DNA from: Semisulcospira habei
Taxonomy: Eukaryota; Mollusca; Gastropoda; Semisulcospiridae
Length of the DNA: 64,000 bases
Direction: 5' to 3'
Assembly: GCA_036245525.1 (NCBI GenBank)
Contig: BTPG01000008.1
Location: 27,619,568-27,683,567 of the forward strand
A program made the position numbers and the translations under genes. The notes under the pieces are model-generated. The model searched no databases, had not been told where the DNA came from, and saw only the letters and a program-made list of their open reading frames with translations. Positions 54,907 to 63,489 of the stretch are shown here, one piece after another; positions within the stretch are counted from its first letter, which is position 1, and each line of letters opens with the position of its first letter.

Positions 54907-55079
54907 TTACCGATGACATGACTTTATGGAAAATGTCTACTTCTAGCTCAATTTTAGCCTACTTACCCGTTGTGTGCCCACACAACCCGGGAGGCACTCG
55001 GGGAACCCCCCCTAGAGGGGCCGAGAGTTGTCTCCCGTTTCCCGCCTTACCAGCTCCGGTCACGAGACCGGCCAGTTTT
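54907..55079 (+). repeat. DIRS e left inverted repeat
   Basis: 173 bp from TTACCGATGACATGACTTTA. It contains an inner hairpin, GTTGTGTGCCCACACAAC. Complement of 60966-61138 at every position compared. Confidence 0.95.
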
Positions 55080-55261
55080 GCTACTTCGCTCGTACAGAGA
55101 AGACGTGTCTGGCCTTGCTCTCGCGCCGCTTCGACCGGTCCTTCTCTTGCCTACGCTCGTTGCCTCTTCGTGTGCTCTGCGCCTCCTAGCGCTGACCTGC
55201 CTTCTTGTGCCCTGCCTCTGCTGGCGTCGTTCTGCTGCTCTCCTCTAGGCTGTGGAGGTGT

Positions 55262-57728
55262 ATGACTACCCTTCCCCCTGTTCCCGATTCGTCTCGGAGG
55301 TAAGGTAGTGGTAGTTTCCCACAGCCGGCCCTCGGGCCGAGAGCCGGCTACCGTTGGGCTTTCCTTTCGGCTTTGCTACTACGTGGGCGCCAGTTGTTGA
55401 GCTTACGCTTCGGCGCCTTGCACGACCTTTTTTTTTTTTTACGAGTCTCCTCGAGGGAAGTCGCCTTCTCTCCTTTGGTATTTCACTGTTACGAGAAGAC
55501 GTTGCCTTGTAGACTAGGGTTTCTGTTCTCGTACGGCCTTCGGGCACCCACACTCCGTGCGTCTACCTTAAAGGCCCTTTAGCTCTGGGAGACTGTAGCC
55601 ACTATTTACGCGCCGGTGGTTACGGCGCTTGGAGTACCTTGGTGTGGGGCTAGGCTCCCTTGTCCGCCTTTGCGACCTTGTGCTCTTTGTCTGTTGCAGG
55701 AACCAAATGCTTACCTGCGCTCAATGCGGCGACTTCAAGTGGCCGACGGACGACCATGCGGTCTGCCTCCCTTGCTCGGGCTGCGCCTCGGATCATCTCT
55801 GCGATGTCTGTGCGACCTGGCCGGAGATCCGTTGGTCTGACCTCTGGAGTTTTTACCGGCGAGAGCGACCTCCGTCTGCTATCTCTCGTCCCACTCCGGT
55901 TGACGTCGCCCCTGTGGTAACGACCGCTCTTCCTCGCCTCGGCCTCTCGGAACGGATTGATCGTCGGGACCCTGCGTTGTTCGCTGACCAGAGGACTGCC
56001 ACTGCTGCCACGCCCGCTGACCCTTCCGGAGGGTCTGTTTGCCGGCAAAGCGCCCGCCTCACTGAGCCCGGCCTGCAGCAGTTCGCCACGAGCCGTCCCA
56101 CGTTGACTGGCCTTGCTCCTCTCTCTCTTCACGATAAGCCCGCTGATCCTTCCGGAGGATCTGTACACCGGCATAGAGCCCTTCTCACTGAGTCCGGCCA
56201 GGAGAGACGTCAGCCTCAACCTACGCGACACAGTCGCGCCCCCGACCTTTCCCGTTCCACCGTCAGTGCTAGACACTCGCGCTCACCCCGCGAGCGCCGC
56301 CGGAAGGATCGTTCCCCCCGCCGGGAGCGTCGCCGCTCCCCCCGCCTCTCCTCGTCGCGCGCTCGGTCGCGCTCGCCTTCGCACCGTTCGATGCGTTCGC
56401 CGCGTCACCGCCATCGTCGTCCTTCTTCCCGTGATCGGCACTCCTCTTCGGTTGTCCGCCGTACTTCACCCAGACGTCGTTCCGCGCACCGGACTGGACC
56501 CCTCCTCGCTCCTTCCCGCGTTCGCCTCGGCGATCCCCGCCTCCGTCGTCGCTGCCGGCTCATGCCCGGGCTTCCCGCGAGGTTCGAGATGCGCCCCCCG
56601 CCCAAGCTTCGACCTTCCGTGGTGCCTCACCCGCCTTCTCGCCACCCCCTGGACGAAGAAGCCCTCAGCTTGCTGCCCGAAGACTCCGTCTCAGCCCTGT
56701 TGGAGGAGGATGCTCGCTCCCTTTCACCCTCCGACGTCGGTGATGATGTCCCCTCGACCCTTCCGTCGTCGTCCCGGGCGGAGACCCTCCTAGCCTTGGA
56801 TGAAGCCGCCAGGATCATCGCGGCCACTCTGCCAGCGGACTCCTGCCCAGCCTCTCCCCCCCTGAAGAGGAAGGTCTCGGCCTTTGTGGATGCCGAGCGT
56901 CAGGTGAAGAGGTTCAAGTCGCTTCCCCAGCCGCCTGGATTTAAGGAGCTGCGAGATGTCTTCTCAGCGCACCTGCAACTTCCAGCGTCTCGAGAGCCGG
57001 TGTTCTTCTCCGATCGTCGCTGGCCGGCTGGCCTGGACATCGCCTTCCGTCGGGATTGGTATGCCGGTCATTCCCAGGCTTTCTCCATCCCTCTTCCTGC
57101 GATCGACCCCCCGGCCGTGTCGCAAGCTGGCGGCTCCGCCCTCCTTCGCCGTTCTTTCCCTCGTGGCCTGGATTTGACTGCGTCTCTGGTGCGGAACACC
57201 TTAGCCTGCGCTGGGTTCCTGGAGCTGCTCACTCAAGCCCTGGTTCGTCGTGTGGAAGACGCTTGGCATCCTTCTATCACGCCTCTCCTTGGGGATTTAC
57301 TCGTCTTAGCGGAAGTCGCCAACCGAGCCGCCTACCACTCGTCCGTTAACGCTATGGCTGCCTCCGCCAACTGTGACCTGATGCGTCGAGACGCCCTTCT
57401 GCTTGCCTGCCGAGGGATACCTCCTGACCTGCGTGCGCAGCTTCATCGTGCTCCGCTGGGTGGCCCCCTGCTTTTCGGCGACACCTGGTCATCCGTTCGA
57501 GCCTCCAACCCTGACCGCTGGCCTGTGAGTGCTCCTCCTCCCCGCCGCTTTCCGTCCTCCCGCCAGGCTAGGGGTCGCGCCTCGCGGTCGGTTAGACCCG
57601 CTGCTGCGTCAGCCCCTGCTTCGGCCCCTGAGCAGGCCCCCGCCTTTGGCCGTCCTAGACCCTCCAGGGCCCGTGTCCCCGCCTGGCCCCGTCCCGCCCG
57701 GCGACCGGGTCGCGGGCGGGCTACCTGA
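55262..57728 (+). CDS. DIRS e ORF1 (Gag-like), spliced
   Basis: Exon 1 (55262-55299, ATG ACT ACC) joins exon 2 (55700-57728) across a 400-bp GT-AG intron, giving 688 codons plus stop. N-terminal cysteine module (~18-56): TCAQCGDFKWPTDDHAVCLP then CSGCASDHLCDVCATW, spacing C-x2-C-x12-C-x2-C-x2-C-x5-C-x2-C. Residues ~190-285 are an Arg/Ser-repeat region (RSPRRERRRSPRLSSSRARS) like SR splicing factors. Residues ~400-610 form a conserved capsid-like domain ([53 protein letters not shown]). The end is Pro/Arg-rich. The role is inferred from ORF position. Without splicing, an ATG at 55707 could start just before the module. Confidence 0.85.
55300..55699 (+). other. Predicted intron of DIRS e ORF1
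   Basis: Donor CGGAG|GTAAGG and acceptor TTTGTCTGTTGCAG|GAAC with a pyrimidine tract. Splicing puts ATG 55262 in frame with ORF1. A similar donor/acceptor pair precedes the same cysteine module in element f (63100-63272), and the acceptor is kept in b. Confidence 0.75.
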
Positions 57729-59808
57729 CTGCCCCCCAGCCTTGCCCCCACCGACCACTTCGGGGTCTCCGGTCGGTGGGAGGCTAGCCTTTTTCAGCGG
57801 AAATTGGCTCACACTCTTTCCCGACGACCCCTGGATTTGCGACACCGTCTCGGCCGGCCTCCGGATCGCCTTTCGCAGCCCGCCGCCTTTGCGTCGCTCC
57901 CCCCTTTGGACCGAGATCCCCAGCGATCCGTTGAAGGCCTCCGCTCTTCGGGGAAAGGTCTCCTCCCTCCTGAGGAAAGCCGCCACGGAGGTGGTACGCG
58001 TCCCCTACTCCCCAGCCTTCTACAGCCGCTTGTTCGTCGTTCCGAAGCCTGGAGGGAGATGGCGACCGGTGATCGATCTCTCGGCCCTGAACAAGTACAT
58101 TACGGCCCCCTCCTTCCGGATGGAGACTGCTCGAGCCCTGAGAGCCGCGGTCCAGCCTCTGGACTTCGCAGTCAGCCTGGACCTTTCAGATGCGTACCTG
58201 CATGTCCCGATGCACCAGGCCTCCAGGAAGTTCCTCCGCTTTGCGATCGACGGGGTGGTATACCAGTTTCGCGCGCTCCCGTTCGGTCTCAACCTCAGCC
58301 CCTGGGTGTTCACCCGGCTGATGGACGCCGTAGTCGCCAAGGCCCGACAGTCCTCCTCCAGTCCGACGTCGAATTACCTAGACGACCTCCTCCTACGCAA
58401 CCAGTCAGAGACCTCGCTCGCGTCGGACAGGGATGCGCTGCTACGGCTTCTGGCACACTTGGGCTTCCTAGTGAACGACGGCAAGTCGGATCTCTCTCCG
58501 TCCCGCCGCTTCGTGCACCTGGGCATGGAATTTGCGACCGACCTCAACACGGTGCGCCTCCCAGCCCCTCGGATCCAGAAGATTGCGGACCTAGCAGGTC
58601 AGTTAGCACGACAGGACGTGGCCCCCGCCAGAGTCTGGCTCCAGCTTTTGGGCCTGCTGAACGCCGCAGCGGACCTTATCCCCCTAGGTCGTCTCTACTC
58701 CCGGCCGATCCAGCTGCATCTCCTACTCCATTGGCGCCCGTCGTCAGGCGATTTAACAACGTTGGTTCCGGTGCCCCAGATGCTGCTGCCTCATCTTCGT
58801 CGGTGGACCGACCACTCTTGGCTAGCGTCGGGAGTTCCCCTGGCCGCCCCTCCTCCCCAGACCTCGCTTTGTGTCGACGCCAGCCTCACTGGGTGGGGCG
58901 CTCATCTCCTTCCTCGGTTCCTCTCGACTTCGGGGCCCTGGCCCGCGGACTTAGCGCACACTCACATCAACTGGCTGGAGATGCAGGCGGTGTGGCAAGC
59001 CCTGCAGTTCTGGGAGGATCTCCTCAGACACCAGGAGCTACTCGTCCTCTCGGACAACACGACTGTGGTGGCTTACATCCAGAAACAAGGTGGCACTCGC
59101 TCTCCCGACCTTTGTATGCTCCTCTACCGGATGATGCGTTGGTGCGAGGACCGGGGTATTACCATTCGAGCCCGACACATCCCCGGACACCTGAATGTCT
59201 TAGCCGACTCGCTGTCTCGCCGCGGCCAGCTCCTGCACACGGAATGGACCCTTCGGCAGGACATCTTTCGGATGATCTGTGCCCGGTGGGAGACTCCCCA
59301 GGTCGACTTGTTCGCCACAAGGTGGAACCATCAGCTGCCGCTCTTCGTCTCCCCGATTCCCGATCCACTTGCCTGGGCTGTCGATGCACTCTCCATTCCC
59401 TGGGACGGCCTGGTGGCTTACGCCTTCCCCCCGACGGTTCTCGTACCCAAAGTCCTTCTCAAGCTTCGGGGATGCTCGGCGGTCCTGCTGTTAGTTGCGC
59501 CGTTCGCCTGGAACCGCTCCTGGACCACCGACCTTCTCAGCCTCGCCACGGACCCGCCCCTGCTGCTTCCCGCCCCACGCTCCATGCTCAAGCAACCGCG
59601 TCAGCCGCTGTTCCACCCCTGCCCGGAGCGGCTCCTCCTTCACGCCTGGAGGTTGTGCGGCAAGCCCTCGGAGCTAGAGGCTACTCGGGTGCAGCAGTGG
59701 AGGCGATCGCTTCGGCCCGCAGACCTTCCACCATCCGAGTCTACGAGGGAAAGTGGCGAGTCCTGTGTTCCTGGTGCTCTGAGCACGGCCTGTCGCCCAC
59801 GGAACTGA
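57529..59808 (+). CDS. DIRS e ORF2: reverse transcriptase, RNase H, methylase-like
   Basis: Open for 759 codons after a stop at 57526, overlapping the last 200 bp of ORF1 in the +1 frame. RT (~169-340): [53 protein letters not shown] and catalytic YLDD (283-286). RNase H (~448-560): D450 in CVDASLTGWGAHL, E484, D509 in VLSDNTTVVAYIQK and D560 in NVLADSLSRRG. Residues ~590-660 ([30 protein letters not shown]) sit where DIRS elements carry a Dam-like methylase; the usual NPPY-like motif reads AFPP. No ATG lies before the RT core (first at about 58120), so translation probably relies on frameshifting or reinitiation. Confidence 0.92.
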   Translation: MLLLPAAFRPPARLGVAPRGRLDPLLRQPLLRPLSRPPPLAVLDPPGPVSPPGPVPPGDRVAGGLPDCPPALPPPTTSGSPVGGRLAFFSGNWLTLFPDDPWICDTVSAGLRIAFRSPPPLRRSPLWTEIPSDPLKASALRGKVSSLLRKAATEVVRVPYSPAFYSRLFVVPKPGGRWRPVIDLSALNKYITAPSFRMETARALRAAVQPLDFAVSLDLSDAYLHVPMHQASRKFLRFAIDGVVYQFRALPFGLNLSPWVFTRLMDAVVAKARQSSSSPTSNYLDDLLLRNQSETSLASDRDALLRLLAHLGFLVNDGKSDLSPSRRFVHLGMEFATDLNTVRLPAPRIQKIADLAGQLARQDVAPARVWLQLLGLLNAAADLIPLGRLYSRPIQLHLLLHWRPSSGDLTTLVPVPQMLLPHLRRWTDHSWLASGVPLAAPPPQTSLCVDASLTGWGAHLLPRFLSTSGPWPADLAHTHINWLEMQAVWQALQFWEDLLRHQELLVLSDNTTVVAYIQKQGGTRSPDLCMLLYRMMRWCEDRGITIRARHIPGHLNVLADSLSRRGQLLHTEWTLRQDIFRMICARWETPQVDLFATRWNHQLPLFVSPIPDPLAWAVDALSIPWDGLVAYAFPPTVLVPKVLLKLRGCSAVLLLVAPFAWNRSWTTDLLSLATDPPLLLPAPRSMLKQPRQPLFHPCPERLLLHAWRLCGKPSELEATRVQQWRRSLRPADLPPSESTRESGESCVPGALSTACRPRN

Positions 59809-60719
59809 CTAATCCTCAGCTGGCGGACTTCTTCCTCTGGCTCTTTCGAGACTTAGGCCTGGCCCCCATCACCGTGAGGGGTTACCTGTCCATGATCGCT
59901 GACACTTATCGACACCTTGGACACCCAGACCCGGGCGCCTGCAAAGACTTAGCCGACCTTATGGGTCACTTCGGCATCCAGCGCCCAACACACCGCTCAC
60001 TCCTTCCCCGCTGGGACCTGCCCTGGGTGCTAACGTGGTTAAATTCTGACAGATTTGAACCCTTAGCTTTGGCCCGTTTCGCAGATGTGACACGAAAGAC
60101 GTGCTTCCTGCTGGCCCTTGCTACCGCCTCTCGGGTGAGTGAGCTACACGCACTCTCGGCGCGGCCTACCTGCCTACAGTTCCGAGCGGACGGGTCTGTT
60201 CAACTCCTCACTGACCCTGCCTTCCTGGCCAAGAACAGGTCTCCTCTGACGGCACCTCAGGTTATCACCTTACGGCCGCTAAGAACCAACCCTCTGTCTC
60301 AGGAGACCAGGCAACAGGATCCCGTGCGCGCCCTTAGAGTTTATCTGCGACGATCTAAAGCCTTCCGCAGAGGGCGTTCGCGCCTCTTCCTACCTCTGAG
60401 ACCCAGCAGGAATGACATAACAGCCCAGACGATCTCGTCCTGGCTCCGCTGGGTTATACGCTCCGCGTATCAAGATATCTCCCCGCAGGGAGCGAAGAGG
60501 CTGCACATTCGCGCACATGAGGTACGAGCCATGGCCACGAGCCTCGCATTTGACCGAAACTGCGCTGTCAAGGACATCGTGGCAGCCGTGGGCTGGCAGA
60601 CTGAATCTGTATTCGCCCGCTTCTACCTCAGGGACCTGGCAGGCCAAAGAGAGAATCTCGCACTAGTGGGGGACATCGCCGCGGCGCAACACTCCCTCCC
60701 GGCGCCACCGGCGCCGTAG
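59600..60719 (+). CDS. DIRS e ORF3: tyrosine recombinase
   Basis: The recombinase domain occupies the end of a frame that is open from 57804; the upstream part is only the RT region read in another frame. The N-terminal core-binding part reads [20 protein letters not shown] and LADFFLWLFRDLGLAPITVR. Catalytic residues: Arg at 60132 (TASRVSELHAL), His 60516 and Arg 60525 ([12 protein letters not shown]), Trp 60594 (AAVGWQTESV) and the nucleophile Tyr 60624 ([11 protein letters not shown]). The stop is just after SLPAPPAP. It overlaps ORF2 by about 200 bp. The family integrates a circular DNA intermediate without making target duplications. The start codon was not fixed. Confidence 0.92.
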
Positions 60720-60825
60720 GTATGCACTTCGCTAAAATTGTCGGGAGGTTGCGACTGGGAGGACGGCGCTGTTACCATTATGTGTTGCGCGGCACCCTCC
60801 TCCTCATCGCAATTCTTCCATAAAG

Positions 60826-60912
60826 TCATGTCATCGGTAATGTTTTTGAGGAAACAAATTCATTTTTCTCTAAAAGGTATTTTTTCGAAAAATACTTACC
60901 GATGACATGACT
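60826..60912 (+). repeat. DIRS e internal complementary region
   Basis: TTCCATAAAGTCATGTCATC...GAGGAAACAAA is the complement of the left end. It continues TTCATTTTTCTCTAAAAGG...ACTTACCGATGACATGACT, the complement of the right end. The core TATTTTTTCGAAAAATA is itself nearly palindromic. Confidence 0.93.
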
Positions 60913-60965
60913 CGGAGGACCCTCCCTCCTGCCCCGCTTGCCGCTTTCGAGCGAAGTATCACAAA

Positions 60966-61178
60966 AAAACTGGCCGGTCTCGTGACCGGAGCTGGTAAGG
61001 CGGGAAACGGGAGACAACTCTCGGCCCCTCTAGGGGGGGTTCCCCGAGTGCCTCCCGGGTTGTGTGGGCACACAACGGGTAAGTAGGCTAAAATTGAGCT
61101 AGAAGTAGACATTTTCCATAAAGTCATGTCATCGGTAAGTATTTTTCGAAAAAATACCTTTTAGAGAAAAATGAATTT
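60966..61178 (+). repeat. DIRS e right inverted repeat and terminal extension
   Basis: 60966-61138 is the inverted repeat. 61139-61178 is the right-end extension (GTATTTTTCGAAAAAATACC, TTTTAGAGAAAAATGAATTT), which is represented in the internal complementary region. Confidence 0.92.
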
Positions 61179-61237
61179 TTTATACTAAATGTGGCAAAAG
61201 GCATCCATCAGTCAGCTGTAAACAGTTTTCTCTTCCT

Positions 61238-61460
61238 TAACCCATTACACCCTGAGTCTGAATTTTTTACATTTGCTTATTATCTTATGATGGCTGTATT
61301 ACAGATTAGGAGAGAGATCCAGCATTTTAGTTTAAGGGTGGCGCCAGACTAGCTTGCTGCCTCAGGCGGCAAGCTATTCTGGCACCATCCTTGAACCATC
61401 AATTTTAGTATCATAGTCAAATTTATTTCAAGCAATCATGTATCAGGATGAAAAGGGTTA
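61238..61460. mobile_element. TTAA-type hairpin element 6
   Basis: TTAACCCATTACACCCTGAG...GATGAAAAGGGTTAC with the hairpin AAGGGTGGCGCCAGACTAGC / complement. Related to the pair at 24430-24745, inverted. Confidence 0.7.
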
Positions 61461-61466
61461 CAGCTC

Positions 61467-62462
61467 TGTTACGATTGTGGTTGTGTTGTTCCATGAGATC
61501 ATGCATGTATTAATCGTAGGAAACGATCCAATATTTATTGAGCTATCTTGGTTACGAATTACGTACCTTTTCAGTAAGATTCTCTATTGTTCGCGCAGAG
61601 AGCGAAATTGGCTTTGTTATGTTACGCTAAGATTAGTCCTTAAGTTTCTAGCAAAGTCGCACGGAGAAGAGCGGTCGATTTTTGTTATGCGTAGATTCGC
61701 TAAGAATAGATTAGAACGTTCAAGCGAAGTCGCGCTCTGTTGAGTGACCTTACATGTGACGTCAAAGGGTAAGTAACATTTTGCAACACAGTTTTATAGC
61801 CGCTCAAATACTCACAGTTGTTTTCTGTGCGCGTGAATTCGGCAGTCGGTCAGTGTGTTTTATGAAAGGTCGTGAACGGTCTGCCATACTTTTGTGTGAC
61901 GTCATTACACACTGGGATTTGGGGCTGAAATTAGCAGTCAAATTTTTGTAGACTATTGTAGTTTATTCTAGAAAGTTCTTTTTTATTAATATTTATGAGT
62001 TTCAGTTACGTGTTCCGTTCTGATTGGTTGCATTGTGTGATTTCGTTAGATTATTCTGGAAAGTTGTTTTACTATAAAAGATGGTGCTAGGAAGCACATG
62101 TGTACATAGTCATGCATTGTCAGTTGTAGGGACACAGTTTATCGTAGGTACGTGGCCCGTATAAGGTGTATATTGTGAGAGACGCAGCATAACGGTGGTG
62201 TACGTTGCATGAGAAACGCAGTGTGTCGCCAGTGTTGATATTTCGAAGAGGAGACATTTTATCAGTGTTGGTGCATTTGGGAATGCATTGTGTGGAGATT
62301 ACATCGCTGAAATAAAATATTGTTGAAACTGTTACTCCAGTATTGTCTACAACCTTAAGCCATGTGTGACGGGTTGCAGCTGAATGAAGTTTCTTTAAAA
62401 AGAACCTTACGTGCGTGCGTCTGGTGTGATATCATACTACGACTACGACTCAACACGTAACA
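61467..62462 (+). mobile_element. Probable solo LTR (996 bp)
   Basis: Ends TGTTACG and CGTAACA form perfect 7-bp inverted ends with TG...CA. The flanks AGCTC and GGCTC match at four of five bases. It has a TATA box (CTATAAAAG, 62072) and an AATAAA signal (62311), as expected of a promoter-bearing LTR. No internal coding region or second LTR is in the window. The 101-codon frame at 61438-61743 has no motif. The family is unknown. Confidence 0.65.
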
Positions 62463-63091
62463 GGCTCTCACTGAAGCATGTCTATGCCCTACACCTTTCA
62501 CAGCTCAAAAGGAAGCATTCAGATGCTGTTCAGAAAGCTCCAAAGAATGCATAAGAATTAAAATGTTATTTGTTTCCTCACAAAACATTACCGATGGTAT
62601 TACTAATAGGAAACGTTACCTAGCTAGCCTAATTTTAGCCAAAATTTGGTTGTGTCCATATAAGGGAGTGTTGGCTGGTGAGGGGCACCATAGTACAGGC
62701 AGTAACCCGAGTAGCCTCCCTTACGCCCCATCCGGGTACGAACTCACCCGATATGCCTCAGTTTAGTTCTTAGCTAGCCTGTAGACGGTTGTGTCCGTAC
62801 ATTGCTCTTGGATTTGCTGTGTGGATGTGACCGGTCGACTTGTGACTTGTTTGAACTGTTATTGCTTCATTGGGATTTTGACTGAGCGGCTGGTGCTCAG
62901 CTGGAGCTCACTTGGATTGTGCTAGTTTGTAGCTCACTCGCGTGGTGCCTTGTGCTGTTTTGAACTTGAACTGTGCGCTGTAACTTGGACTTAGCATGCC
63001 TGTGGACAGTCTTGACCGGGCTGGTGACTGTGAGTCCTATGGCGCCTCAGGTCGTCACTTCAACGGGCGTGGGTTTGCTTCGCGCACTGTC

Positions 63092-63489
63092 ATGGCCAGG
63101 TAAAATCTTGGTGACTGCCCTCGATCGGCGCTCTTAGGAAGGGAAGAGCGCCGGGCGTCGGCACGCTCTGTGCACTTGATCGAGTTCGTTCTCACCCTCG
63201 CGCGCATAATTGTTGGTGCGCGGCCTCGGTGGCCATGCTCGCTCGTTCTTCATTATGGCCTCTACATTGCAGTTACCAGGTTCGTACCTGCACGCAATGT
63301 GGCGATTTTCAGTGGCCCTGTGATGAGCCTGCAGTCTGCCTGCCCTGTTCTGGCTGTGAGTCAACGCACCCCTGTGCTGTATGCGCCCCCTGGCTGGAAG
63401 AGAGATGGTCCCAGCTGTGGGGATTCTACCGCCGTGAACGCTCGCACCTATCAGAGAGCGGCCATCAGTTCCCGCTCAGAGTACCATGA
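63092..63489 (+). CDS. DIRS f ORF1, spliced 5' part
   Basis: Exon 1 ATGGCCAG (63092-63099), donor GTAAAA, intron 63100-63272, acceptor ACATTGCAG. Exon 2 from 63273 reads SYQVRTCTQCGDFQWPCDEP, CLPCSGCESTHPCAVCAPW and ERWSQLWGFYRRER, the same cysteine module as e. This frame stops at 63487, where the Gag sequence appears to move to another frame. Confidence 0.75.

Larger units (their letters stand above)
54889..61178 (+). mobile_element. DIRS-like element e, apparently full length and recent
   Basis: 6.29 kb, TTTGTTTCCTC (54889) to AGAAAAATGAATTT (61178), in SNX14 intron 13. The inverted repeats 54907-55079 and 60966-61138 are fully complementary (173 bp). The internal complementary region 60826-60912 is the complement of the right end joined to the left end with a single TTT, the arrangement proposed to template circle formation in DIRS elements. 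Order: spliced ORF1, RT/RNase H/methylase-like ORF2, tyrosine recombinase ORF3. All catalytic motifs are present and no internal stop was seen. Confidence 0.95.

Noticed and set aside
57804..59600. Upstream two-thirds of the 971-codon frame as a separate protein
   Set aside because: It is the RT/RNase H region read in another frame; high GC suppresses stops. Only the recombinase end is supported.
61438..61743. 101-codon frame
   Set aside because: Straddles a hairpin element and the start of the probable LTR; no protein motif.
62450..62560. SNX14 exon 14
   Set aside because: The peptide in this stretch does not match the RGS continuation and lacks convincing splice borders.
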